Shown one piece after another: positions 16,869 to 24,829 of a stretch of 41,244 bases of DNA. The notes under the pieces are model-generated. The model was given only the letters and a program-made list of their open reading frames with translations. It did no database searches and was not told the DNA's origin. Each line of letters opens with the position of its first letter. The stretch's first letter is position 1. The DNA comes from Gudongella sp051744365 (GTDB lineage: Bacteria > Bacillota > Clostridia > Tissierellales > Tissierellaceae). The position numbers and the translations under genes are program-made. The stretch covers positions 1 to 41,244 of the forward strand of contig JBNJCX010000014.1 of assembly GCA_051744365.1 (NCBI GenBank), in the 5' to 3' direction.

Positions 16869-17525
16869 CTAATCACCTGCTTCCTCAGTTATATCACTGA
16901 TTGCTTGGGAGGATCCTAAAGCTACAAGAATATCTCCCTCCTCAATTTGATACTTAGGACCAGGAGAAACTTTTATGTCTACACCTTTTTTTACTGCCAT
17001 AACCGTCACCTTATACTTATTTCTCAACTTGAGTTCTTCCAGTGACTTATTATACCATTTAGGTATGGCTTCAATTTCCAATATACTGTAATCCGGAGAA
17101 AGCTCAATAAAATCAACAATACTATTGGAGGTAAGATTATGTGCAACCCTCACTCCCATATCTCTTTCCGGGAACACTACCTTGTCGGCACCAATTTTTT
17201 TTAGGACCTTACCATGAAGCTCAGACTGAGCTTTTGCAATTATCTTTTCTACTCCCAGCTCCTTGACTATCAAAGTAGCCATTATTGAAGCCTGTAGGTC
17301 AGATCCGATACTTACGACGGCAACATCAAAATTACTTAAACCAAGTTCCCTCAGTACTCCTTCATCCATCACATCAGCCTGTATTGCATGGGTAACATGA
17401 CCTGCAATTTCATCTACAACATCCATATTACCATCTATTGCCAGCACCTCGTTGCCGAGGTCATATAATGTTTTAGCAACTGCAGACCCGAATCTACCAC
17501 ATCCTATTACTGCAAAAGACTTCAT
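16869..17525 (-). CDS. ktrA: KtrA/TrkA-type potassium channel regulatory subunit
   Basis: The 218-aa cytoplasmic protein has an RCK_N domain with the nucleotide-binding GCGRFGSAVAKTL (8-20) and a conserved acidic residue after the second strand (AIDGNMD). It also has an RCK_C domain (about 135-215). Such proteins form octameric rings that bind ATP/ADP or NAD and gate the membrane subunit. The ATG at 17525 has AGGAGG upstream and lies 11 nt after the ktrB stop, so the two subunits are co-translated. Confidence 0.92.
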   Translation of the reverse strand: MKSFAVIGCGRFGSAVAKTLYDLGNEVLAIDGNMDVVDEIAGHVTHAIQADVMDEGVLRELGLSNFDVAVVSIGSDLQASIMATLIVKELGVEKIIAKAQSELHGKVLKKIGADKVVFPERDMGVRVAHNLTSNSIVDFIELSPDYSILEIEAIPKWYNKSLEELKLRNKYKVTVMAVKKGVDIKVSPGPKYQIEEGDILVALGSSQAISDITEEAGD

Positions 17526-17536
17526 CTGATTTCCTC

Positions 17537-18880
17537 CTATCCAACTGAAATATGTCCTTCTGAATATCTGTATCTTTTATGCTTCTTGTTGTAGCCGAAA
17601 GCAAAAGCCATAGTCAAAGGTCCTACTCTTCCTGCATACATTGTTCCAATTATAATGAGTTTCCCCAAATCCGTAAGTTCGGATGTGACGCCTCTTGAGA
17701 GTCCAACTGTTCCAAAAGCAGATGTTGCTTCAAATAATAGATTGAGGAATGTTCCACTCTCAGTGATAGTCAGCAGGAATGATATGAGTATTATAATTAC
17801 CATCCCCACTGTCACAATTGCCAATGATTTAAATACTGTCTCCGAACTCACTCTTTTTTCATACATTTCAACATCCTTTTCTCCTCTTATTATACTTATG
17901 GTAGCCATAAGTACAACTCCCATTGTTGCCGTCTTTACACCACCTGCAGTAGAACCGGGGGAGCCTCCGATAAACATTAGAATAATTATCAGGAAAACAC
18001 TACTTTCCCTTAGAGCTCCAGTATCAATTGAATTAAATCCTGCCGTTCTAGGAACTACAGATGTAAAAAATGCAGCAGAAATTTTATCCCAAAATGACAT
18101 CTCTCCGATTGTCATTGGGTTAGAATATTCGAGAATAAACAAAAAAATCATTCCAAGTAAAAGTAATGCAACTGACATTGTAATAACTAGCTTTGTATGT
18201 ACTCCTAGTCTTCTCCATCTCCTATTCTTGACAATGTCCAGAACAACTGCGAAACCCGTTCCACCAATTATAATCAATATGCTCAACGTTAATATGGTCA
18301 AGGGAGAATCACTATATGACATAAAGCTGTTTCCCGTTATATCAAATCCTGCATTGCAGAATGCAGATATTGAATGAAAAATTGAAAACCAGACCCCCTT
18401 TGTTATCCCGTATTCAGGTATAAATTTAAACGATAAAAGTATTGCACCCACGGCTTCTATGCTAAATGTAAGTAAAATTACATAAAGGGTTAGCCTTACC
18501 ATTCCCGTAAGAGTTTGCTGGTTCATCTGTTCCTTGATAATTAATCGTTCCTTCAATGAAATTCTTTTTCCTGTTATAAGGGCAACTATTGTCGCCATAG
18601 TCATTATACCAAGGCCACCTGCCTGAATTAGAAACAGTATTACTATCTTCCCAAAAATAGACCAATGTTCAGCTGTATTAACTACTATAAGACCGGTAAC
18701 ACATACAGCTGAAGCTGATGTGAATAGTGCATCAAGCAGACCAATTCTATTTCCATCAGCTGATGCAACAGGTAAGTTTAACAGTATCGCTCCTATAGCA
18801 ATCAATCCAAGAAAGCCAAGGGCCAGCACTCTGGGTGGATTTAATTCAAACTTGAATAATTTTTCTTTTATGTATGACAT
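17537..18880 (-). CDS. ktrB: KtrB/TrkH-type potassium uptake membrane subunit
   Basis: The 447-aa membrane protein shows the four pore-loop repeats of the Trk/Ktr/HKT superfamily, each with a filter glycine: SAVCVTGL, SAFCNAGF, VPRTAGFN and SAFGTVGL. The C-terminal RVGPLTMAFAFG is also characteristic. It takes up K+ (often coupled to Na+) across the plasma membrane and is gated by KtrA. The ATG at 18880 has GGAGGG 5 nt upstream. The gene follows the rplT terminator, so ktrBA is set between ribosomal genes and the RNA methylase-pheST block. Confidence 0.94.
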   Translation of the reverse strand: MSYIKEKLFKFELNPPRVLALGFLGLIAIGAILLNLPVASADGNRIGLLDALFTSASAVCVTGLIVVNTAEHWSIFGKIVILFLIQAGGLGIMTMATIVALITGKRISLKERLIIKEQMNQQTLTGMVRLTLYVILLTFSIEAVGAILLSFKFIPEYGITKGVWFSIFHSISAFCNAGFDITGNSFMSYSDSPLTILTLSILIIIGGTGFAVVLDIVKNRRWRRLGVHTKLVITMSVALLLLGMIFLFILEYSNPMTIGEMSFWDKISAAFFTSVVPRTAGFNSIDTGALRESSVFLIIILMFIGGSPGSTAGGVKTATMGVVLMATISIIRGEKDVEMYEKRVSSETVFKSLAIVTVGMVIIILISFLLTITESGTFLNLLFEATSAFGTVGLSRGVTSELTDLGKLIIIGTMYAGRVGPLTMAFAFGYNKKHKRYRYSEGHISVG

Positions 18881-18896
18881 GACAGCCCTCCATTAA

Positions 18897-18924
18897 ATGA
18901 TAAATGCCAGGTCCATAAATGCAA
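18897..18924 (-). promoter_or_regulatory. Candidate promoter of ktrBA
   Basis: TTGCAT (18919-18924) and TATCAT (18897-18902) are 16 nt apart on the minus strand, immediately after the T-run of the rplT terminator. Both hexamers deviate from consensus at one or two positions. Confidence 0.45.
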
Positions 18925-18947
18925 AAAAAGTTCCTATTGGAACTTTT
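18923..18947 (-). terminator. Terminator of infC-rpmI-rplT
   Basis: The stem AAAAGTTCC/GGAACTTTT (18939-18947 with 18926-18934, loop of 4 nt) is followed on the minus strand by an unbroken T7. An outer inverted repeat (CATAAATGC/GCATTTATG, 18914-18956) extends the hairpin into the rplT stop codon. Confidence 0.85.
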
Positions 18948-18951
18948 GCAT

Positions 18952-19302
18952 TTATGCTTCCTTTGCTATTTCTACCAGCTTGGCAAAGCCCTCTGAATCA
19001 TGGATAGCCATCTCTGAAAGCATTTTTCTGTTTACTTCGATTCCTGATTTTTTTATCCCGCTTATGAACTTGCTGTAGCTCATGCCGTTTATTCTTGCTG
19101 CCGCATTTATACGTGCAATCCACATCTTTCTGAATTCTCTTTTCTTTTGTTTACGGCCTATAAATGCATAGTTTAATGATTTCATAACTGCTTGATTAGC
19201 TGGTCTGAAAATTTTACTTTTCGCTCCGTAATATCCTCTTGCAGCCTTTAATACTTTCTTATGTCTTTTTTTGGCATTAACGCCTCTTTTTACTCTTGCC
19301 AT
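18952..19302 (-). CDS. rplT: Ribosomal protein bL20
   Basis: The 116-aa very basic protein is a full-length L20 with the conserved ARVKRGVNAKKRHKKVLKAA start, RGYYGAKSKIFRPANQAVMKS and RINAAARINGMSYSKFI. It is needed for early assembly of the 50S subunit and, in Bacillota, represses its own operon at the infC leader. The ATG at 19302 has AGGAGG 8 nt upstream. It is the third gene of infC-rpmI-rplT. Confidence 0.98.
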   Translation of the reverse strand: MARVKRGVNAKKRHKKVLKAARGYYGAKSKIFRPANQAVMKSLNYAFIGRKQKKREFRKMWIARINAAARINGMSYSKFISGIKKSGIEVNRKMLSEMAIHDSEGFAKLVEIAKEA

Positions 19303-19333
19303 TTTAAACGCCTCCTAAATAAGTTTAACAATA

Positions 19334-19525
19334 CTATGGTAGCATTGAATCGATTCTTTTTCGATCTGCCTTGCTTACTAATGCACCTTTCCTAAGATTT
19401 CTAGTTCTCTTAGGTGACTTCTTTCCAGTTTTGTGGCTCTTAAATGCTCTGAATCTCTTGAGAAGTCCTGAGGCGGTTCTCTTGAATCTCTTTGCTGAGC
19501 CTCTATGTGTTTTCATTTTTCCCAT
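19334..19525 (-). CDS. rpmI: Ribosomal protein bL35
   Basis: The 63-aa basic protein is a full-length L35 (MGKMKTHRGSAKRFKRTASG, FRAFKSHKTGKKSPKRTRNL). It is a component of the 50S subunit. The ATG at 19525 has AGGAGG 9 nt upstream, and it lies 18 nt after infC and 31 nt before rplT in the conserved three-gene operon. Confidence 0.98.
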   Translation of the reverse strand: MGKMKTHRGSAKRFKRTASGLLKRFRAFKSHKTGKKSPKRTRNLRKGALVSKADRKRIDSMLP

Positions 19526-19543
19526 TATCTATTTCCTCCTAAC

Positions 19544-20056
19544 TTAGTCTGCTTTTGGCATCAGGAACATTACCATGTTTCTGCCCTCTAGCTTAGCTTC
19601 TTTTTCTATCTTCCCAACCTCACTTGTCAGCTGAGCGAATTCATCCAATACTTCTTTTCCCATTTCAGTGTGTCCCATTTCTCTACCTCTGAACCTAACT
19701 GAAACCTTTACTTTATCGCCATCCTTCAAGAAATCAATGGCACGGGTTACCTTAACATTCAAGTCATGAGTTTCGATATTGGGTGTTAATCTTATTTCTT
19801 TTATGTTGATAGTCTTTTGATTTTTTCTGGCTTCTTTCTCTTTTTTTGATATTTCATATTTATACTTTCCATAATCCATTACTTTGCATACTGCAGGTTT
19901 TGCAGTTGGAGCAACATTTACAAGATCGAGCCTTCTCTCAAACGCAACTTCCATTGCCTTTTTTATAGGCACTACACCTAGCTGACTACCATCCACATCA
20001 ATAAGCCTAACTTCTCTTTCCCTTATCTCTTCGTTGATTTGAAGTTCTTTAATAAT
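19544..20056 (-). CDS. infC: Translation initiation factor IF-3, AUU start
   Basis: The protein is about 170 aa, with the IF3 N-domain (LQINEEIREREVRLIDVDGS, ending in KPAVCKVMDYGKYKYE), a lysine-rich linker, and the C-domain (IRLTPNIETHDLN, VRFRGREMGHTE). IF3 prevents subunit association and proofreads the start codon and initiator tRNA. No ATG, GTG or TTG is suitably placed. The strong AGGAGG at 20063-20068 is 6 nt from ATT 20056 and 9 nt from ATT 20053, so the start is AUU (one of these two). This matches infC in many bacteria and allows IF3 to limit its own synthesis. An upstream ATG at 20131 would translate through the leader terminator and is rejected. Confidence 0.93.
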   Translation of the reverse strand: MIKELQINEEIREREVRLIDVDGSQLGVVPIKKAMEVAFERRLDLVNVAPTAKPAVCKVMDYGKYKYEISKKEKEARKNQKTINIKEIRLTPNIETHDLNVKVTRAIDFLKDGDKVKVSVRFRGREMGHTEMGKEVLDEFAQLTSEVGKIEKEAKLEGRNMVMFLMPKAD

Positions 20057-20077
20057 CCTACACCTCCTATTGTTTTC

Positions 20078-20111
20078 AAAAATTAAAAAAGCGGACATAG
20101 AATGTCCGCTT
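20078..20111 (-). terminator. Attenuator hairpin in the infC leader
   Basis: A 10-bp stem (20102-20111 with 20089-20098, loop of 3 nt) is followed on the minus strand by TTTTAATTTTT. It lies between the infC promoter and the infC ribosome site, so it works as a leader terminator. By position it fits the L20-responsive attenuator (L20 leader) of Bacillota. A competing small hairpin (GCCAT/ATGGT) lies just upstream. Confidence 0.75.
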
Positions 20112-20143
20112 AAAATACCATCGCATGGCAACTCCTGTGTATG

Positions 20144-20171
20144 ATATTACAACACAAGATAATTCTGTCAA
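20144..20171 (-). promoter_or_regulatory. Promoter of infC-rpmI-rplT
   Basis: A perfect TTGACA (20166-20171) and TAATAT (20144-20149) are 16 nt apart on the minus strand. The expected start near 20137 gives a leader of about 80 nt that contains the attenuator. Confidence 0.75.
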
Positions 20172-20231
20172 CCCTATGAGCCGCAGCTATAAGGTGAGAA
20201 GCGGAACTTCTACTTTGAATTATATATTCAA
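20171..20231 (-). other. Cluster of three inverted repeats upstream of infC
   Basis: Three hairpins stand in a row: 20171-20195 (10 bp with one bulge and a TGCG loop), 20197-20211 (AGAAG/CTTCT) and 20215-20231 (TTGAAT/ATTCAA). They fill the gap between the 40-aa ORF and the infC promoter. None has a T-run. They could end or stabilise the thrS transcript, or form part of a longer infC leader when read through. Confidence 0.5.
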
Positions 20232-20273
20232 TTCCTTAATCATTATATGACACACTCCAGTATTTGTCAAACA

Positions 20274-20396
20274 TTATTGTTTCACAAGTTCAAATAGTGC
20301 AAGAGTATATATTCCTGTAAGCTTTGTGATGTTCTCAGTGGAAATATACTTATCCTGTCCTGAATACACAGGTCCAATTATATCCCCAAAATCCAT
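20274..20396 (-). CDS. 40-aa peptide of unknown function, after thrS
   Basis: A short ORF begins 13 nt after the thrS stop. It has ATG 20396 with a perfect AGGAGG 5 nt upstream (20402-20407) and ends at TAA 20274. The peptide starts MDFGDIIGPVYSGQDKYIS and ends LTGIYTLALFELVKQ. It has no membrane helix or cysteine and I do not recognise it. Its placement suggests translation from the thrS transcript. The strong ribosome site and clean ORF argue that it is real; without homologues it could also be a fragment of a decayed gene. Confidence 0.6.
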   Translation of the reverse strand: MDFGDIIGPVYSGQDKYISTENITKLTGIYTLALFELVKQ

Positions 20397-20409
20397 CACT
20401 ACCTCCTGA

Positions 20410-22317
20410 CTATTTCGCTTTGGTTTCAATTTCATCAATTATCTGTTCAACAAAGGCTTCAATTCCCATCTGACCCATGTCTCCCCGATCTCTCTTTCTA
20501 ACTGATACAAGTCTGTCCTCAACTTCCTTTTCCCCAACAATCAACATATATGGGACCTTCTGCATCTGAGCTTCACGAATCTTGTATCCTATTTTTTCAG
20601 CTCTTTCATCCACCTCTACACGGATTCCCTTTTCTTCAAGTAATTTTGCAACATCCTTACCATAGTCATTGAATTTATCTGATATTGGAAGTACTGTAGC
20701 CTGCACTGGAGCAATCCACATAGGAAATTTACCGGCAAAGTGCTCGATAAGGATTCCCATAAATCTTTCCATGCTTCCAAGTATTGTCCTGTGAACCATT
20801 ACGGGTCTCTTTTTCTCATTATCCTGGTCTACATAGGTCAGATCAAATCTCTCAGGCATCTGGAAGTCCAGCTGGATAGTACCACATTGCCAAGTTCTTC
20901 CTATGGCATCCTCAAGATGAAAATCTATCTTAGGTCCATAGAATGCCCCGTCTCCCTCATTTATCTTGAATGGGATTTCCTTTTCCTCCAGGGCTTCTCT
21001 CAAGCTTTCTGTTGCAAGATTCCATTGCTCTTCAGTGCCCATTGAATTTTCAGGTCTTGTTGATAGCTCAATATTATACTTAAAACCAAAAACACCGTAA
21101 ATATAATCTGCCAGATCTATAGTCTTTTTCAATTCATCCTTAACCTGTGAAGGGAGCGTGTAAAGATGTGCATCATCCTGAGTAAAGCTTCTTACCCTCA
21201 TAAGACCATGAAGTGCACCTGATAGCTCATGACGGTGTACCAGGCCCAGCTCTCCCCATCTCAAAGGCAGATCCCTGTAGCTGTACATCTTCGACTTGTA
21301 AACAAGTATTGAGCCCGGGCAATTCATAGGTTTGATTGCGTAGACAGCATCGTCTATTGTAGTAAAGTACATATTCTCCTTGTAATGATCCCAGTGACCT
21401 GACTGATGCCAAAGCTGCTCATTAAGAATCAATGGTGTTTTTATTTCACCGTAGCCTCTCTTTGTATGCTCTTCTCTCCAGAAGTCCTCCAATATATTTC
21501 TGATTATCATTCCTTTTGGATGAAAGAATGGGAACCCAGGACCCTCATCTTGCATGCTGAAAAGATCAAGCTCCCTGCCAAGCTTTCTATGGTCTCTCTT
21601 TTTTGCCTCTTCAAGTCTGTTCAGGTATTCTTCAAGATCCTTCTTCTTTTCATATGTTGTTCCGTATATCCTTTGCAGCATTTTGTTATTCTCATCTCCA
21701 CGCCAGTATGCTCCGGCGATACTCATAAGCTTGATGGCCTTGACTTTTTTTGTGTCATAAAGATGAGGTCCAGCACAAAGATCAGTAAAATCTCCCAGCT
21801 TATAGAAGGATATTATCTCATCCTCCGGCAGCTTCTCTATTAGGTCTACCTTGTATTCCTCGCCCTTATCCCTGAAGTATTCAAGAGCTTCGTTTCTTGG
21901 CATCTCGAATCTCTCAAGTACATGGCCTTCCTTTGCTACCTTCTTCATTTCCTCCTCTATTCTTTCCAGGTCTTCAGGAGTAAATCTGTGCTCTGTGTCA
22001 AAGTCATAATAAAATCCATTCTCAATTGGCGGACCTATGGCAAACTTTACATCAGGGAAAAGGTTCTGGACTGCGTGTGCCATAATATGAGCAGAAGTGT
22101 GCCAGAATATCTTTCTGCCTTCAGGATCTTCAAATTTAACTACCTTAAAATCTGCATCATCATCAATGGACTCCTGCATACCCATAATCTTGCCATTTAC
22201 AACAGCACCCATTGCTGCTCTGGCAAGGCCTTCGGATATATCAGCCGTTACATCATAAACCTTCACACCTTTTTCATACTCTCTTACTGAACCATCAGGC
22301 AAAGTAATTTTAATCAT
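20410..22317 (-). CDS. thrS: Threonyl-tRNA synthetase
   Basis: The 635-aa class II synthetase charges tRNA-Thr. The domains in order are TGS (1-62, IKITLPDGSVREY), the editing/SAD domain with its HTSAHIMAHAV zinc-type motif (about 73-83) and DLCAGPHL, the catalytic core with KPMNCPGSILVYKS and LGLVHRHELSGALHGLMRVR, motif 3 (RTILGSMERFMGILIEH), and the anticodon-binding domain (about 540-635). Length is standard. The ATG at 22317 has GGAGG upstream. Expression is controlled by the T-box at 22331-22556, and the 40-aa ORF follows it. Confidence 0.98.
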   Translation of the reverse strand: MIKITLPDGSVREYEKGVKVYDVTADISEGLARAAMGAVVNGKIMGMQESIDDDADFKVVKFEDPEGRKIFWHTSAHIMAHAVQNLFPDVKFAIGPPIENGFYYDFDTEHRFTPEDLERIEEEMKKVAKEGHVLERFEMPRNEALEYFRDKGEEYKVDLIEKLPEDEIISFYKLGDFTDLCAGPHLYDTKKVKAIKLMSIAGAYWRGDENNKMLQRIYGTTYEKKKDLEEYLNRLEEAKKRDHRKLGRELDLFSMQDEGPGFPFFHPKGMIIRNILEDFWREEHTKRGYGEIKTPLILNEQLWHQSGHWDHYKENMYFTTIDDAVYAIKPMNCPGSILVYKSKMYSYRDLPLRWGELGLVHRHELSGALHGLMRVRSFTQDDAHLYTLPSQVKDELKKTIDLADYIYGVFGFKYNIELSTRPENSMGTEEQWNLATESLREALEEKEIPFKINEGDGAFYGPKIDFHLEDAIGRTWQCGTIQLDFQMPERFDLTYVDQDNEKKRPVMVHRTILGSMERFMGILIEHFAGKFPMWIAPVQATVLPISDKFNDYGKDVAKLLEEKGIRVEVDERAEKIGYKIREAQMQKVPYMLIVGEKEVEDRLVSVRKRDRGDMGQMGIEAFVEQIIDEIETKAK

Positions 22318-22330
22318 AATTTTCCCTCCT

Positions 22331-22556
22331 TAAAAAAATAAGGCCCTTCATTCCTACATTTCTGTAGGGACGAAAGACCGTGGTTCCACCCTAATTTATA
22401 CTCATTCCAAATAACGCCTTGTGGCGGATGCCTTTTCAGGTACGGCTCAGGGGTGGTCTTCGGTAAACCTAATTGTGGAGAACTCTCAGACATGATTCTC
22501 CTTCTCTGGCAATTACAGCTAACTTACTCTTCCCATCCAAGCTTTTGATTTTTATT
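22331..22556 (-). promoter_or_regulatory. T-box leader of thrS, specifier ACC
   Basis: The T-box sequence AGGGTGGAACCACGG lies at 22378-22392. The terminator has 16 of 17 paired positions around a GAAA loop, between 22341 and 22378, followed by TTATTTTTTT. The specifier region reads GAAG-ACC-ACCCCTGAG, giving the Thr codon ACC at 22455-22457. The antiterminator bulge is UGGA, which fits the U73 discriminator of tRNA-Thr in Bacillota. Uncharged tRNA-Thr should induce thrS. Confidence 0.93.
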
Positions 22557-22562
22557 AGCTTG

Positions 22563-22591
22563 ATTTTAACAATTAAGGCTATTATTGTCAA
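22563..22591 (-). promoter_or_regulatory. Promoter of the thrS T-box transcript
   Basis: TTGACA (22586-22591) and TAAAAT (22563-22568) are 17 nt apart on the minus strand, just downstream of hisS. Confidence 0.8.
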
Positions 22592-22618
22592 GCTATTATT
22601 ATTGATACCACAAATGGA

Positions 22619-23929
22619 TTACTTTAAAACTTCTAAAAGACTTTCCTTGCTATACTTGGTCTGATCTCCAGACTTCATATTCCTCAATGTATATTCGCCA
22701 CTGCTCTTTTCCTCTTCGCCAATTACAATAACATATGGTATTCCAAGCTTGTCTGCATAATTGAACTTCTTACCCAGCTTTGTCTCTTCAAGATATACTT
22801 GTGTGAAAATATCCTCTTTTCTGAGGAATGCTGCCAGCTTGATAGCTTCATCCATATAACCCTCCATAGGGATTACAAGTACCTTTGACAAGGAGCTTTC
22901 CTCAGTGTTGATTATTCCAGCTTCCATCAGCTGATAAAATAATCTTGTCAGACCAATTGAAATACCTACTCCTGGAAGCTGTTGCCTTGTATAATACGTT
23001 GCCAGGTTATCATACCTTCCACCTGAACAAACACTTCCTATTGATGGATACTGGTCTAGAAAGGTTTCATAGACAGTTCCGGTATAATAATCTAGTCCTC
23101 TGGCTATTGTAAGGTCGATTGCAAAGTTGCTTTCCGGAACCCCGAATAATCTCAGGTACTTCACTACCGTCCCCAGCTCATCCAGTCCTTCCTGGAAGAT
23201 ATCACTTCTTATGTCAAGGTCCTTCAGTTGCGTCAGTATTTCATCATTGTTACCCTCAATTGCTATGAATTCCTTGATTTTTTTTATCTGCTCCTGGGTA
23301 ATACCATTTGACTCCAGTTCTTCCTCAATATTTTCCATTCCTATTTTTTCCAGCTTATCTACAGTTCTAAGAACGAAAGGCACATCCTCAACTCCTATTG
23401 AATTGAAGAAGCCTGATAGAATCTTTCTATTATTTATTTTTATTGTGAATTCCTCAAATCCCAGATCCTTGAAGGTTGAATAGATTACGCTTGGAATCTC
23501 TGCATCATTTATTACATCAAGCTTTCCATTTCCGATAATATCTATATCAGCCTGGTAGAATTCCCTGAATCTACCCTTTTGATTTCTTTCACCCCTATAC
23601 ACCTTGCCTATATGATATCTTCTGTAGGGAAAATCAAGCTCTGAATAGTGCTGTGCCACGTATCTTGCAAGGGGAACTGTAAGGTCAAACCTCATGGACA
23701 TGTCAGTACTCCCCTTTACAACCTTATATATTTGTTTCTCAGTATCTCCTCCGCCCTTTGCCAGAAGCACCTCTGACTTTTCAATTACTGGTGTATCAAT
23801 AGGTAGAAACCCGAATTTTTCATAGTTTTTCCTGATTGTATCCATCATCCTATTGAACAGAATCTGATCCCTAGGATTCAATTCCATAAATCCAGGTAAT
23901 ATTGATGGTTTAACTATCTCATTTCCCAT
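22619..23929 (-). CDS. hisS: Histidyl-tRNA synthetase
   Basis: The 436-aa class II synthetase charges tRNA-His. Motif 2 is in RYHIGKVYRGERNQKGRFRE (followed by FYQADIDIIG). The HisRS-specific histidine A block is FAIDLTIARGLDYYTGTVYE. Motif 3 is in LPGVGISIGLTRLF. The C-terminal anticodon-binding domain starts near residue 340. The ATG at 23929 has GGAGG 6 nt upstream. It has no T-box in the 82-bp gap before it, only a plain promoter-like TATAAT. Confidence 0.96.
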   Translation of the reverse strand: MGNEIVKPSILPGFMELNPRDQILFNRMMDTIRKNYEKFGFLPIDTPVIEKSEVLLAKGGGDTEKQIYKVVKGSTDMSMRFDLTVPLARYVAQHYSELDFPYRRYHIGKVYRGERNQKGRFREFYQADIDIIGNGKLDVINDAEIPSVIYSTFKDLGFEEFTIKINNRKILSGFFNSIGVEDVPFVLRTVDKLEKIGMENIEEELESNGITQEQIKKIKEFIAIEGNNDEILTQLKDLDIRSDIFQEGLDELGTVVKYLRLFGVPESNFAIDLTIARGLDYYTGTVYETFLDQYPSIGSVCSGGRYDNLATYYTRQQLPGVGISIGLTRLFYQLMEAGIINTEESSLSKVLVIPMEGYMDEAIKLAAFLRKEDIFTQVYLEETKLGKKFNYADKLGIPYVIVIGEEEKSSGEYTLRNMKSGDQTKYSKESLLEVLK

Positions 23930-23952
23930 AATTTCCCTCCCCGATATTATAT

Positions 23953-23958
23953 ATTATA
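23953..23958 (-). promoter_or_regulatory. -10 element of hisS
   Basis: A perfect TATAAT on the minus strand lies 23 nt upstream of the hisS start codon. No good -35 hexamer is seen at standard spacing, so hisS may also be read from the DUF6873-type gene. Confidence 0.45.
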
Positions 23959-24011
23959 CATTTATGATACCACTATTAGTCCGATAATAAAAGATTCTAT
24001 TGCTGTATCTA

Positions 24012-24761
24012 CTACATTTCCTCACTGTAAAGTCCAATTATCGTCCCAAGATCAATCACGGGCTTTTCAGAAAGGTAAATCAGTCTTATACCCTTACTGT
24101 TAATAAATGACTCTATCCTCTCACGATCAGGATGGTTGTATAGGTTGCCTGTTATAACCATTTCACTGGGCGAAATATTGCCGGTAGCACCACCGATAAA
24201 TCCACAATCCATACCGGGAAGCTCAATATATCCGGGCGCTATGTGGAGGATATCATAACCCTTCAAATTCAAGACATGTGCAATTCCCTTGTCGGAGGTA
24301 ATCCCACTTCTCCCGTTTAACAAAGCCAAGGAGCATTTAGTGTACCCCTGCTTTGTGTTCAGAAGAGCATAATTGTTCTTTTTTGCATAATCAAGTATAA
24401 AGCCATCTGTCTTGTCCAGCCTGTGAATCAATACATCTTCCAGGATAGCTGCGTTATAGGGTATGTCGTACGGATAATTTGCTTTAGGCTCAGTATTGCC
24501 TTTAATAACCTTTATCCCGAATCTTCCTAGCTCTCTATTGTAATAATCCCATACAGATGGTGCTGCCAATATAGTGTCGAGATTTAATGGCGTTATGACC
24601 ATATCCGGATGTCTTGAAACAGGCGGCTGAAGGCTTTTTCCCTTGATTGCAGGGACAATCCTGATTCCCATCCTTTCAAGTGATAAGAAAACCTCTGCTG
24701 GTGCATCCTCATTGACTATTGCAATATTCGCTTTTTTTATGGGTATGAATGGACTTTTCAT
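24012..24761 (-). CDS. DUF6873-type (GME-fold-like) protein
   Basis: The 249-aa protein resembles what I recall as the DUF6873 family, predicted to share the fold of guanidino-modifying enzymes (amidinotransferases, arginine deiminases). Visible features are PPVSRHPDMVITPLN, YPYDIPYNAAILEDVLIHRL, and LHIAPGYIELPGMDCGFIGG (172-191), which contains the only cysteine near a likely active site. There is no signal peptide or membrane segment. Substrate and function are unknown. The start at 24761 has GAGGT upstream. It lies between the tRNA terminator and hisS, possibly co-transcribed with hisS. The family name is from memory. Confidence 0.6.
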   Translation of the reverse strand: MKSPFIPIKKANIAIVNEDAPAEVFLSLERMGIRIVPAIKGKSLQPPVSRHPDMVITPLNLDTILAAPSVWDYYNRELGRFGIKVIKGNTEPKANYPYDIPYNAAILEDVLIHRLDKTDGFILDYAKKNNYALLNTKQGYTKCSLALLNGRSGITSDKGIAHVLNLKGYDILHIAPGYIELPGMDCGFIGGATGNISPSEMVITGNLYNHPDRERIESFINSKGIRLIYLSEKPVIDLGTIIGLYSEEM

Positions 24762-24792
24762 AACTATACCTCACTAAATGTTCTAAAATCTT

Positions 24793-24824
24793 AAAAAAAT
24801 CCTTCTGTCTAGACAGAAGGATTT
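24793..24824 (-). terminator. Terminator of the tRNA operon
   Basis: The perfect 28-bp palindrome 24797-24824 (arms end in CTGTCT/AGACAG) is followed on the minus strand by T7 (24793-24799). It ends the Phe-Gly-Cys tRNA transcript 6 nt after tRNA-Cys. Confidence 0.92.
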
Positions 24825-24829
24825 CACTT

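Noticed and set aside
17655..18377. 240-aa plus-strand open frame
   Set aside because: It is antisense to ktrB, whose four pore motifs are clear.
20057..20131. 25-codon N-terminal extension of infC from ATG 20131
   Set aside because: It would translate the attenuator hairpin and does not match the IF3 N-terminus.
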